The notes: generated by a model from the sequence alone, not told the origin. DNA of 16,391 nt from Chloroflexota bacterium (GCA_005240105.1 SBAT01000129.1:1-16391); one strand, 5' to 3'. Counted from the stretch's first letter, positions 8,276-16,038 are shown. A program made the numbers and translations.

Positions 8276-8330
8276 CGAAGCCATGAAGTATCCTAACTGA
8301 CACTAAGCTTGCTTAAGCTTGGACAATCCC

Positions 8331-8335
8331 GAGGA
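8331..8335 (+). promoter_or_regulatory. Ribosome binding site deciding the dppB-type start
   Basis: GAGGA lies 7 bases before GTG 8343. The upstream in-frame TTG at 8319 has no comparable site, and its extra eight polar residues do not match the usual short basic head of DppB proteins. Confidence 0.6.
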
Positions 8336-8342
8336 AAAGTCC

Positions 8343-9350
8343 GTGATCCTGAAGAGACTAATGAGCGCCATACCCTTACTTCTCATTTTGTCTTTGTTTT
8401 GTTTTGCCATTGTTCGTGCCATTCCAGGCGATCCGGTCGATGTACTTTTAGGCAATAGCCAGAAAGACATACCGGCTGCGCAATTGGCTTCTATGAGAAA
8501 AGAGTTTGGATTGGATGAGCCATGGCCCAAACAGTATTTGTCCTGGCTAGGCGGTTTTGTCGGCAGAGGTGAATTAGGGCGCTCTTATCGCGATGGACAG
8601 CCGGTCATGAGTGTAATTGCCCAGCGCATTGTTCCTACTATTACGCTAACTGGGACGGCACTAATATTTGCCTTTGCAGGCGGTATTGCTCTTGGTCTTC
8701 TGACCAGTTTTCTCTCCACGCTCAAATTTCAATTACCCGGTCAAATCTTGTCCATTGCCATACTCATCGTCTATTCAACTCCAAGCTTTTACTTGGCTCT
8801 CATTTCGCTTTTTGTATTTACACAATGGACTCATTTAGCGCCGGTTCTAGCCTTCAGTAATCCTGGTGTCGAAAATACGCCAGTGCAATTTCTCAATCAT
8901 GTCTGGTTGCCGGCCTCAGTGCTTGCCGCCAGACGGGGCGCAAAGGTAGCTCTTTTTATTAAGACATCGATTGCGGAAGAACTCTCCAAACAATATGTAA
9001 CATACGCACTGAGCAAGGGTTTGAGCTTCAGAGAAGTCATAGTGAAACATGTTTTCAAAAATAGCTTGATGCCGGTCATCAGTCTTTTAGGACTGTCTTT
9101 ACCGGCTCTCCTTGGCGGATCAGTACTTGTCGAAACAATTTTTGCTTGGCCGGGATTGGGCAGGCTTGTTGTAGAAGCTACTTTCGGTCGCAACTATCCA
9201 ATTCTTGTGGCGCTGACAGTCATCTACGGATGCCTTGTGGTCTTAGCGAATCTGCTGGCCGATCTTATTGCCGAGGCAATAGACCCACGCCTCAAAGCAA
9301 ATGCAGAATTAACCGGCAAGGGAAAGTCAGCTTATGCGAAACAGACTTGA
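8343..9350 (+). CDS. dppB: ABC transporter permease, DppB/OppB type
   Basis: A 335-residue inner-membrane permease of the peptide/nickel uptake family. GTG 8343 is preferred over TTG 8319 because GAGGA is well placed upstream. Family marks are the first helix followed by RAIPGDPVDVLLG, the LGLDEP-type segment (FGLDEPWPKQYLSWL) and GELGRSYRDGQPV. The cytoplasmic EAA-type loop is at about residues 211-242 (YALSKGLSFREVIVKHVFKN), followed by LLGGSVLVETIFAWPGLG, near-diagnostic for DppB. The family forms one half of the channel that imports oligopeptides, dipeptides or nickel; the substrate cannot be read from the permease. It overlaps the next gene by 17 bases, so the two are translationally coupled. 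Confidence 0.92.
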   Translation: MILKRLMSAIPLLLILSLFCFAIVRAIPGDPVDVLLGNSQKDIPAAQLASMRKEFGLDEPWPKQYLSWLGGFVGRGELGRSYRDGQPVMSVIAQRIVPTITLTGTALIFAFAGGIALGLLTSFLSTLKFQLPGQILSIAILIVYSTPSFYLALISLFVFTQWTHLAPVLAFSNPGVENTPVQFLNHVWLPASVLAARRGAKVALFIKTSIAEELSKQYVTYALSKGLSFREVIVKHVFKNSLMPVISLLGLSLPALLGGSVLVETIFAWPGLGRLVVEATFGRNYPILVALTVIYGCLVVLANLLADLIAEAIDPRLKANAELTGKGKSAYAKQT

Positions 9351-10242
9351 CCCTGGCACCACCTGTGGTGCAGCCATTCTACTACTTCTTGTGAGCATGG
9401 CATTATTGGCTCCTCTTGTAGCCCCTGCTGATCCGCTGAGCGTTAATCTGTCAGAGCGTAATATTCCGCCATTCAGCGCCTACCACATCCTGGGCACGGA
9501 TCATCTAGGACGAGACCTATTTTCACAAGCCTTATGGGGAGCGCGCGCCTCCTTATTCGTCGGCATAGTTTCTGCTTGCCTGGCTTCTGCCTTTGGCAGT
9601 ATTTGGGGAGCCTTAAGCGCTCTTCTCGGCGGCAGGCTGGATATGATAATGATGCGCTTTGTCGATGGCATGCTGGCAATTCCAAGTATTGTCCTTATCT
9701 TGCTTTTCCAATCTCTGGTGTCTACTCCAACTCTTGTCAATGACCTGCCACAATGGCTTGCACAAATTCTTCAGGTAAGCGATTACAGTTTTGGCTATCT
9801 ACCAATAGTCGTGGTTATCGTCATTATTTCCGCTACCAGCTGGCTGGAAGCAGCCAGGCTAACGCGCGCACAGGTGCTATCCATAATGAGTGAAGATTTC
9901 ATCCTTGCTGCTAATGCTACTGGTCTCTCACGCACGCAAATGCTATTTAAACACTTGCTGCCCAATGCCAAAAATATCATTGCCGCAGAGACAACACTTC
10001 TGGTATCAGATGCGGTGCTGATGGAAGCCGGACTTGGTTTTCTTGGCTTAGGACTTGGCCCGGACACTCCCAGCTGGGGACATATGTTGGGGACCGCTCA
10101 GGCTGGGCTAGTTGAAGGTAATTGGTGGTCGGCAAGCGTGCCGGGAATTTTAATAGCAGCACTTGTCCTGTCGGTTAATTTAATTGGTCAAAAAACTATT
10201 CGAACTCGGAGCCACCGGGTAGCTGCTCAACCTTCACTGTAA
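9334..10242 (+). CDS. dppC: ABC transporter permease, DppC/OppC type
   Basis: A 302-residue partner of the upstream permease, starting at ATG 9334 inside its last codons. Recognisable parts are the first helix (about 12-31), the family motif HILGTDHLGRDLFS (51-64) and the EAA loop at about 170-211 (WLEAARLTRAQVLS, then ILAANATGLSRTQ). MEAGLGFLGLGLGPDTPSWG is the strongly conserved C-terminal DppC segment. The normal ending, close to NLLGDxLRDxLDPR, is replaced after SVNLIG by a basic tail (IRTRSHRVAAQPSL). This tail is encoded by bases that also code, on the other strand, for the end of HtrA. No oligopeptide-binding protein or DppD/DppF ATPase gene follows, so these must be encoded elsewhere if the pair is functional. 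Confidence 0.92.
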   Translation: MRNRLDPGTTCGAAILLLLVSMALLAPLVAPADPLSVNLSERNIPPFSAYHILGTDHLGRDLFSQALWGARASLFVGIVSACLASAFGSIWGALSALLGGRLDMIMMRFVDGMLAIPSIVLILLFQSLVSTPTLVNDLPQWLAQILQVSDYSFGYLPIVVVIVIISATSWLEAARLTRAQVLSIMSEDFILAANATGLSRTQMLFKHLLPNAKNIIAAETTLLVSDAVLMEAGLGFLGLGLGPDTPSWGHMLGTAQAGLVEGNWWSASVPGILIAALVLSVNLIGQKTIRTRSHRVAAQPSL

Positions 10243-11359
10243 TAGTGCGCAATTGTCCTGAGCGCTTAACTATCAAGCTCAAGTAATCACCAACGTCCGC
10301 CTTGCGCACAATTTCGCTTACTTCACCTGGCCGGGCCACCGACTTTTCTTCTATTTCCATGATCAAATCACCAGGCATGAGACCAGCCTTGGCCGCCGGA
10401 CTATTGGGCGAGACCGTTCTCACCTCCACGCCCTGTATCGGCTTGCGTCCGTCTGATACCAATTCATTGTCTTCTTTCTCTTCCATCACAATGCCAATGA
10501 AAGGATGAGCAATAGGCTGCTGGCGCATGAGCGTGTTAGCCACTGACGCGGCAATATCAGCAGGGATGGCAAAGCCAATATTTTGTGCATCGCCGCGAAT
10601 GAAAGTGTTGATACCGACAACCTCACCTTTCAAATTCACCAGCGGTCCACCGGAATTACCTGGGTTGATGGCTGCATCAGTTTGGATGAAACGTACTGCA
10701 CCGGATCGCGCACCAAAACTGTCCAGTCCCTTCGCTTCACGTCCAAGGGCGCTGACAATTCCCAGGGTGACAGTGTGATCAAGACCCAACGGACTGCCTA
10801 CAGCTAGTACCCAATCACCCGGTCTGACATTCTTAGCTGTGCCAAAACGCACGGTCGGCAAATTATTGGCTTCGATTTTTAAAACGGCTAAATCAGAAAA
10901 AGAATCAGAGCCAATAACTCGAGCCAGAAACGTTCGGCCATCGTGCAAAGTAACCTTGATACGATCAGAGCGCTCCACTACGTGATTGCTGGTCATTATT
11001 ATGCCGTCAGGCTTTAGTATCACTCCCGAGCCTGTAGTCCTGGAAGGGTTTGCCTGTTGCGGTGGCTCAACACCGTAATACCTATAAAACTTGTCGGATT
11101 GCTTTTGAGGACTTCGTCCATACTTACTATCCTGACCATACGGCGCCACATCTATATTAACTACGCAAGGAGCCACATCTTCAGCCAAGTCCGCCAATGT
11201 ATCCGGACCAAGGGATGTAAGCGCTCCCCATCGCCCTTGAACCTTTACTGTAGTGTCGGCAGGTTTTTCATCATTAGCCAGGCAAGCCATATTTATGGTC
11301 GGAAGAGCCAAAAGCAATGACAGGCAGGCAAAAAGCTTTAGTTGATAATTGATATGCAT
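10196..11359 (-). CDS. Periplasmic serine protease, HtrA/DegQ family
   Basis: A 387-residue protein from ATG 11359; a TTG at 11377 in frame would add six residues but has no Shine-Dalgarno. The signal peptide (LFACLSLLLALPTINMACLA) is followed by a trypsin-like domain. Its triad is His126 (TSNHVV), Asp156 (SFSDLAVLKI) and Ser236 (GNSGGPL), with the family block TDAAINPGNSGGPLVNLKG. A single PDZ domain lies at about residues 285-380 (SPAAKAGLMPGDLIMEIEEK). HtrA proteases degrade or refold damaged exported proteins. With one PDZ it is closer to DegS, or to cyanobacterial HhoA/HtrA, than to two-PDZ DegP. An inverted repeat (GTGGG/CCCAC, 11393-11412) lies in the leader. Its 3' end overlaps dppC by 47 bases, tail to tail. 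Confidence 0.93.
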   Translation of the reverse strand: MHINYQLKLFACLSLLLALPTINMACLANDEKPADTTVKVQGRWGALTSLGPDTLADLAEDVAPCVVNIDVAPYGQDSKYGRSPQKQSDKFYRYYGVEPPQQANPSRTTGSGVILKPDGIIMTSNHVVERSDRIKVTLHDGRTFLARVIGSDSFSDLAVLKIEANNLPTVRFGTAKNVRPGDWVLAVGSPLGLDHTVTLGIVSALGREAKGLDSFGARSGAVRFIQTDAAINPGNSGGPLVNLKGEVVGINTFIRGDAQNIGFAIPADIAASVANTLMRQQPIAHPFIGIVMEEKEDNELVSDGRKPIQGVEVRTVSPNSPAAKAGLMPGDLIMEIEEKSVARPGEVSEIVRKADVGDYLSLIVKRSGQLRTITVKVEQLPGGSEFE

Positions 11360-11468
11360 GTTGCTCAAACCTGACAACTGAAGTCAGTAAACGTGGGCAG
11401 CCTTCTACCCACACAATACAATAATTCCCGCATGGGGGTAAAATATAGCCTCTAGTAAAGTTTTTTCG

Positions 11469-11975
11469 ATGAGCCTTTTGACTAGCCTAATGAACAAAAC
11501 ACTTATCTGTATCTTCGCCTTAAGCATCCTAGGCGGTTGCGCGCCTCGCGACCAGGTAAGCTTCAATTCCGGTGGCATAAAGCAAACGATAACAGAGGGC
11601 AAAAAAGCCTTGGACGGCAAATTCCCACTGCCTGTTTATCCAGGCGCCAAGCCCTCCGGTTCAGTTGCCGGCGAAACAGAAGGTGCCGACAGCTCCCAAT
11701 TTCTCATGATCATCACCAATGATGATGTTGATAAGGTTAGCCTTTATTACCGTACGGAATTAAAAAAGCAAGGCTGGCAGATGGATCGCATCGATACAAT
11801 TGGGCAAACCGTCAATTTTGCTTGCCATAAAGGCACAATAGAAGGCTCGGTAATGGTTTCCGGAGACGGCAAGCACACCACGCTGACGCTGCAGGCAGGC
11901 AGGCTCATGGGTCAAATTAACCCTCCGACGGATGAGAATTTCGTCCCGGATAAATTCATACCGCCTACTGACTAA
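11469..11975 (+). CDS. Lipoprotein of unknown function
   Basis: A 168-residue protein. ATG 11469 is used; ATG 11490 is an alternative that gives a tidier lipoprotein head (MNKTLICIFALSILGGC). Neither has a good Shine-Dalgarno. LGGC is a textbook lipobox, so the mature protein is probably membrane-anchored through a lipidated Cys. The mature part has FPLPVYPGAKPSGS and, later, VSLYYRTELKKQGWQMD. Such YPGA plus YY-x(3)-L-x(3)-GW combinations recur in small envelope proteins of unknown function. It ends with a Pro/Asp-rich tail (PPTDENFVPDKFIPPTD). It is divergent from htrA, with about 110 bases between that would hold both promoters. Function not recognised. Confidence 0.75.
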   Translation: MSLLTSLMNKTLICIFALSILGGCAPRDQVSFNSGGIKQTITEGKKALDGKFPLPVYPGAKPSGSVAGETEGADSSQFLMIITNDDVDKVSLYYRTELKKQGWQMDRIDTIGQTVNFACHKGTIEGSVMVSGDGKHTTLTLQAGRLMGQINPPTDENFVPDKFIPPTD

Positions 11976-12057
11976 TAAATCTTGGCAATTTAGCCTCTTT
12001 CAGGAACAAGCTCAGGCAATATCCGTCATCTTTACCACGGTGAGCGTGCTCTATATT

Positions 12058-12064
12058 GAGGAGG
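12058..12064 (+). promoter_or_regulatory. Ribosome binding site deciding the start at 12070
   Basis: GAGGAGG, a near-perfect Shine-Dalgarno, stands 5 bases before ATG 12070. The reading frame is open upstream to 11932, overlapping the lipoprotein gene. This site and the signal peptide that starts at 12070 show the upstream extension is not translated. Confidence 0.8.
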
Positions 12065-12069
12065 CATTT

Positions 12070-12654
12070 ATGATCTCAAAGAAACTAGCTGCCGACTTGG
12101 CGCTGGTATGTGCCATATTTTTGGCCACAGCCGGAATTGTAGAAGCGCAAAAGATTTACCACGGATATGTAGATCCTACCTTCATCGACTTTCAATTACG
12201 CAGCCAAACCTTGCAGAGGCGCATTAACGATGGGCTTCAATCTGGACGGCTGACAAAACTGGAGGTCGATAGTTTAAATACCCAGCTACAGGCAATTGAA
12301 AGTACAACTCAAAAAAACAGCAGTGGGCGACTTAATGCACGTCTGCATTCACAACTGGACAGGCTTGCCAGCCAAGTAGATCTAAGTTTCCGCGAGCGAA
12401 AAGTCGTAAGTTCAGCCATTGCGGAAATTGTCTCAAAGAAAGCATCAATTAGACATCAACTATCGACAGCTTCGCCAATTAAGGCGGCCAGGATAGAAAA
12501 GAAACTAGCCCGCATCAGTGCCTGTGAATCTTATCTTTTGACCAATCAGGGTGGCCTTACTTATTGGCAGCGTAAAAAAATAAATGCCGACCTTGATCTA
12601 CTCTCCAGCCAATTATCTGCCGGTAGAAGCAAATTAAGTTTTGCCAGCAACTAA
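12070..12654 (+). CDS. Exported helical protein of unknown function
   Basis: A 194-residue protein beginning with a signal peptide (ISKKLAADLALVCAIFLATAGIVEA, cut near VEA-QK). The mature part is almost entirely predicted amphipathic helix, rich in Leu, Ser, Gln, Lys and Arg and with one Cys. It contains two related stretches, LTKLEVDSLNTQLQAIES and LTYWQRKKINADLDLLSSQL. Each is Leu-Thr followed by charged residues and a leucine heptad, suggesting an internal repeat or helical hairpin. No enzyme motif is seen. It follows the lipoprotein gene by 94 bases on the same strand and is followed by a good terminator. I do not recognise the family. Confidence 0.72.
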   Translation: MISKKLAADLALVCAIFLATAGIVEAQKIYHGYVDPTFIDFQLRSQTLQRRINDGLQSGRLTKLEVDSLNTQLQAIESTTQKNSSGRLNARLHSQLDRLASQVDLSFRERKVVSSAIAEIVSKKASIRHQLSTASPIKAARIEKKLARISACESYLLTNQGGLTYWQRKKINADLDLLSSQLSAGRSKLSFASN

Positions 12655-12689
12655 CCACGCTGCTTTCGTTAGTTTTAGCCGAAAAAAGG

Positions 12690-12725
12690 ATGCCCACAGC
12701 CCGCAAATGTGGGCATTTCTTTTGT
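12690..12725 (+). terminator. Rho-independent terminator
   Basis: A perfect 9-pair stem, ATGCCCACA (12690-12698) with TGTGGGCAT (12708-12716), surrounds a 9-base loop and is followed by TTCTTTTGT. The A-rich run upstream (GAAAAAAGG) would give a similar structure on the other strand. It closes the unit holding the lipoprotein and the helical exported protein. Confidence 0.85.
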
Positions 12726-12788
12726 CCAGCCAAACAAGAGGCAAATTCCAGGCTAAAATGAAGCATCGGTTTAACAAAGGACAAAGAA

Positions 12789-13517
12789 ATGAAGCAGGCG
12801 TGGTTAAAAGTCGCTTTTGTTGCTCTTGGCTTATTAGCTTTACCGGTCATGGCCCAAGACAGCCTTGAAGACGAAATCGAACGCGATATGAAGAGCGACT
12901 TCCCGGATGAGCCTGTCAACACGAGTAGAAACACAAAAGCAAACAGCCAACCGAAAGTTCGACGCGAGTCCCCGGTCATTCAAGAAGCGGACGCCATGAT
13001 GGCCAAGCAAATTCGCGAAGTTGCTTCATGGATGCAAAACTATTGCTCAAGCAACGTTTTTTTTCCCCGAGTTGGCGATGAACAAAACTGGGTTCGCTCA
13101 CAGCTAACCGAACTGGTGCCCTTTAATCCATATGATCCGGACTCCATGAATCAAGCCGAAAGCGGCGTACCAATAGCCGCACCGCTGACTGGCTCAGGAC
13201 CTGGTGGCGAAATTCTCAGTTACGACGAACAAACAAACGAAATGATTGCTCAACAAGACGATAGAATTCGGATCCAAGTTGATTACTCTATGACGCTTGA
13301 ACAAGCAAGACAATATCAAACCAACCCACCGGATGACTGGCAAGCACCGGCAGGAACAATCACTATTGTCAGCACAAACCAGGGCATGAACCAAAATAGC
13401 CCCACCGATTTCTTTCTTGTCTGGGGAGCTAGTGCTAACGGCCGCCCTGTAAGAGATCCATACACCAAACGCGTAATTTTTGTGCAGGGTCGCTGGACAC
13501 AAATTCTCGGCAAATAA
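12789..13517 (+). CDS. Exported protein of unknown function
   Basis: A 242-residue protein. AAAGGA (12776-12781) lies 7 bases before ATG 12789. The signal peptide (MKQAWLKVAFVALGLLALPVMA) has a clear AxA-type cleavage site before QDS. A strongly acidic, then mixed-charge, linker (DSLEDEIERDMKSDFPDEP) follows. The mature domain starts at about residue 65 with EADAMMAKQIREVASWMQNYC. Later segments are LVPFNPYDPDSMNQAES, RIQVDYSMTLEQARQYQTNPPDDW, GTITIVSTNQG and DFFLVWGASANGRPVRDP. The last part alternates like beta strands. There is one Cys in the mature protein. No enzymatic motif is recognised. A short gap (28 bases) separates it from the downstream reductase gene, so the two may be co-transcribed. 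Confidence 0.75.
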   Translation: MKQAWLKVAFVALGLLALPVMAQDSLEDEIERDMKSDFPDEPVNTSRNTKANSQPKVRRESPVIQEADAMMAKQIREVASWMQNYCSSNVFFPRVGDEQNWVRSQLTELVPFNPYDPDSMNQAESGVPIAAPLTGSGPGGEILSYDEQTNEMIAQQDDRIRIQVDYSMTLEQARQYQTNPPDDWQAPAGTITIVSTNQGMNQNSPTDFFLVWGASANGRPVRDPYTKRVIFVQGRWTQILGK

Positions 13518-13545
13518 GTATCATCCGTCAGGAGATTGTTAGCAA

Positions 13546-14346
13546 ATGGACAAGAATTTTCAAGGGCAAGTGGCAATAGTCACCGGTGGCAGCACAGGGC
13601 TGGGCAAGGCAATTGCCGAGTCGCTAGGACAGTTAGGTGCCAAGGTCGTGATCGCCAGCCGCAGTGAAGAAAATTTGTCAAAGGCAAAGTCTGACTTAAA
13701 GGCTAAAGGTATTGATGTTAAGGTCATACAAGTAGACGTCCGCCATCCGGAACAGGTAGAGCGCATGGTGGCTCAGACCCTTGAAACTTACGGGCGTATT
13801 GATCTTTTGGTGAATAACGCAGCCGGCAATTTTGCCGTGCCCGCAGAAAATCTCACTGTCAACGGTTGGAATGCTGTTGTTGGCATAGTGCTTAATGGCA
13901 CCTGGTATTGCTCAAGTGCAGTCGGCAAAGTCATGCTCAAACAAGGGAAAGGCTCTATTCTCAATATCATTGCCACCTACGCGCTTTCAGGAGCACCGGG
14001 AGTGGTGCATTCTGCTGCCGCCAAAGCCGGAGTTCTAGCCATGACCAGGACCTTGGCCGTTGAATGGGGCTCACGCGGCATACGAGTTAACGCACTCGCT
14101 CCAGGTGCAATGGTTACGGAAGCCGCTTCCAAGAACCTTCTTTTTGACTCGGAAGAGGCAAAGAAAAAGGTCATAGAGCGAATTCCAGTAAGACGATTTG
14201 CCGAGCTTGATGAAATTGCCAAAATTGCTTGTTTCCTTTTATCGGAAAACGCGGCCTATATTAATGGCGATGTACTGACAGCAGATGGTGGCGCCTGCCT
14301 ACCCCGCGGTTTTATGGACTTAATGGAATCGCCTCAAACAGTTTGA
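13546..14346 (+). CDS. fadH: 2,4-dienoyl-CoA reductase (FadH-type, short-chain dehydrogenase family)
   Basis: A 266-residue cytoplasmic oxidoreductase; AGGAG (13530-13534) precedes ATG 13546. The Rossmann motif is TGGSTGLG (13-20). The blocks VNNAAGNFAVPAENL, VNGWN, VLNGTWYCS, IIATYAL, GVVHSAAAKAGVLAMT and RTLAVEWG match, almost word for word as I remember it, the short-chain 2,4-dienoyl-CoA reductase of Bacillus (FadH/YkuF) and animal DECR. The classic YxxxK motif is absent. Instead Tyr145, Ser156 and Lys160 have the same spacing as the Tyr199/Ser210/Lys214 set of human DECR1. The family reduces 2,4-dienoyl-CoA with NADPH so that unsaturated fatty acids can enter beta-oxidation. No other beta-oxidation gene is nearby. 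Its last 13 bases overlap the end of the convergent DUF2063 gene. Confidence 0.88.
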   Translation: MDKNFQGQVAIVTGGSTGLGKAIAESLGQLGAKVVIASRSEENLSKAKSDLKAKGIDVKVIQVDVRHPEQVERMVAQTLETYGRIDLLVNNAAGNFAVPAENLTVNGWNAVVGIVLNGTWYCSSAVGKVMLKQGKGSILNIIATYALSGAPGVVHSAAAKAGVLAMTRTLAVEWGSRGIRVNALAPGAMVTEAASKNLLFDSEEAKKKVIERIPVRRFAELDEIAKIACFLLSENAAYINGDVLTADGGACLPRGFMDLMESPQTV

Positions 14347-15167
14347 GAACCAATAAATAGATTTAGAGATTGCAGTTTTTCTACTGCTTCAAAAAATTCC
14401 AACAAGGCGTTTTCAGCACTGCCTGCTTTGCTGTAGGCAATGGCCGTGACAGCCAGGTCAGCATAGACAGTAGGTTTTTCCTGAGCCTCGCTAATTAGCT
14501 GTGCGATGCCTGGTGTAATTTCCACGTATCGCCCCAAATGTGTTTCCGGGTCACGATAGACAGCCACGTATACATCTCTTGGTGAGATGTTGCGCGGCAA
14601 TTGCCCTTCACGCAAATAGTCCACAATTACAGGCACCGGGTAACTGTAATTACGTATTGTCAAAACCGGATTGACCACAGGAGCCATTTTTTCGAAATGG
14701 ACTGGTTCAGATAACGGCTTATGAGGCAAGGCTTTTATTTCCCGAGCATCTTCCATTAATTGCAACTCCACCCATTCATAATCAGCAAGGTCTGCCAAAT
14801 AGGGGAACTTGCGCAGATGGTCAGGACAATGCTCAATTAGATACTCACTGAATGAACTGGCGGACATATTCAGGCGATAATGTTTAGGCGGGCAAGTCTG
14901 AAAATAATCATCAATGGTTTCTTGCCATTTCTTGTTTAAAAGGCGCGCGCAACCGGGAAACACGGAAAGCATTAAGTCAGAGCGGCCAATATTAATAAGC
15001 TCGGCATAAGTACGCACACCGCGCTCGTCAATTGTTGAAGTTATGGACTTAGCAAATTCATCGGCAGGCAATTTGCCGTTTTTCAAAAAATTCAAACGGT
15101 GAGTCTCATTTGTCCAGAGGACGCTAAGCGTCTTCTCTAAATCACTTAGTGACGTGGGCAATTTCAC
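14334..15167 (-). CDS. bufC: DUF2063 protein, HvfC/BufC-type partner of a DUF692 enzyme
   Basis: A 277-residue protein from GTG 15167, overlapping the DUF692 gene by 26 bases, so translation is coupled. AAGAG lies directly before the GTG; a TTG two codons in is better spaced from AGAGG and could be the true start. DUF2063 hallmarks are an N-terminal helical domain with the F-P-x-x-x-x-L core (FPGCARLLNKKW, 70-81), then DYFQTCPP and FPYLADLADYEWVELQL (121-137). A beta-rich C-terminal half contains VDYLREGQLPRNISPRD and VYVAVYRDPETHLGRYVEITPG. In bufferin/Hvf and methanobactin-type systems such proteins act with the DUF692 oxygenase, probably by binding the precursor. Gene symbol by family analogy. 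Confidence 0.85.
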   Translation of the reverse strand: MKLPTSLSDLEKTLSVLWTNETHRLNFLKNGKLPADEFAKSITSTIDERGVRTYAELINIGRSDLMLSVFPGCARLLNKKWQETIDDYFQTCPPKHYRLNMSASSFSEYLIEHCPDHLRKFPYLADLADYEWVELQLMEDAREIKALPHKPLSEPVHFEKMAPVVNPVLTIRNYSYPVPVIVDYLREGQLPRNISPRDVYVAVYRDPETHLGRYVEITPGIAQLISEAQEKPTVYADLAVTAIAYSKAGSAENALLEFFEAVEKLQSLNLFIGSQTV

Positions 15168-16026
15168 CTCTTATCAATCCCGGTTGGGCGGCTTTAGCCA
15201 CCGTCTCAATATGAGAAAGCTCAGACAATATCTCGTCAAATTCAGGGAAATTTTGATCGCGCTCTAAAAGCACACCATTGACAGGTGTTTTTCTAAGCAC
15301 TGCATCTAGAAGTTCATAGACAGGCTCAATTACCGGTGAGCCATGCGTATCAATAATCATTTCCTTGCCCATTTTGTGTCCGGCAATATGAATTTGCACA
15401 ACTCTTTCCAGGGGAAGCGTATCTAAAAACTTATGGGCGTCAAAACCATGGTTCACAGCATTGACATAGACATTATTCACATCGAGCAATAATCCACAAT
15501 CGGCAAGTTCCAGAATTTCAGATATGAACTCACCTTCGGTCATGTCGCCGCCAGGCAAATACATGTAGAAAGAAATATTTTCCAAAAGGAATGGACGGCC
15601 GACAAAATCCTGCACACGTTTTACACGTTCAACAATGTGTTTGACGGTTTCCCGAGAGAAAGGCAATGGCAAAAGGTCATGGAGGTAATTGCCTTCAACG
15701 CTGGTAAAACACAAATGATCGGAAAACCAGGGAATGTCATATTCATCAAGCAAGCTCTTCAATTGCTTGAGATAGTCGAAATTTAAATCGTCTGTTGAGC
15801 CGATAGAAAGATTTACTCCATGAGAGATGAGGGGATAAGCGGTGGCTGCATTATCTAGCACTTCACGCGCTCTCCCCCCAACACCCATGTAGTTTTCCGG
15901 TACCAGTTCTAAAAAGCCAATTTGTGCACGATGCTCAAGTGTCTCGGAAGCCATATCACGACGCAGACCCAAGCCAATTCCTAGCCTAGGTAGCGATTGT
16001 TTTAGCTTTAGAAAACCCGTCGGCAC
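15142..16026 (-). CDS. bufB: DUF692 multinuclear iron enzyme, MbnB/HvfB/BufB-type RiPP modification
   Basis: A 294-residue TIM-barrel protein from GTG 16026, with AAGGAG (16032-16037) five bases upstream. The family's metal-binding positions are visible in order: ENY (Glu44), SHGVNLSIGS (His69), SDHLCF (Asp103, His104), LLENIS (Glu149), LDVNNVYVN (Asp182, Asn184), QIHIAGH (His213), DTHG (Asp226, His228) and LLERD (Glu255). DUF692 members use two or three iron atoms and oxygen to modify cysteines of a precursor peptide: oxazolone/thioamide in methanobactin, thiooxazole in bufferins. The gene is complete and starts 12 bases after the stop of a small Cys-tailed protein. The DUF2063 partner follows with overlap, giving the precursor-B-C order of bufferin operons. 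Confidence 0.9.
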   Translation of the reverse strand: MPTGFLKLKQSLPRLGIGLGLRRDMASETLEHRAQIGFLELVPENYMGVGGRAREVLDNAATAYPLISHGVNLSIGSTDDLNFDYLKQLKSLLDEYDIPWFSDHLCFTSVEGNYLHDLLPLPFSRETVKHIVERVKRVQDFVGRPFLLENISFYMYLPGGDMTEGEFISEILELADCGLLLDVNNVYVNAVNHGFDAHKFLDTLPLERVVQIHIAGHKMGKEMIIDTHGSPVIEPVYELLDAVLRKTPVNGVLLERDQNFPEFDEILSELSHIETVAKAAQPGLIRGEIAHVTK

Positions 16027-16031
16027 AATGA

Positions 16032-16037
16032 CTCCTT
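16032..16037 (-). promoter_or_regulatory. Ribosome binding site of the DUF692 gene
   Basis: AAGGAG on the minus strand, 5 bases before GTG 16026. It supports the non-ATG start. It lies between the stop of the precursor-like gene (TAG, 16039-16041) and the DUF692 start, consistent with a tight operon. Confidence 0.7.
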
Positions 16038-16038
16038 A

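Noticed and set aside
8305..8320. AAGCTT-GCTT-AAGCTT inverted repeat before dppB
   Set aside because: A six-pair stem of two identical palindromic hexamers with no nearby regulator gene is too weak to call an operator.
11932..12069. N-terminal extension of the helical exported protein
   Set aside because: The extension overlaps the lipoprotein gene, while GAGGAGG directly before ATG 12070 and the signal peptide beginning there fix the start.
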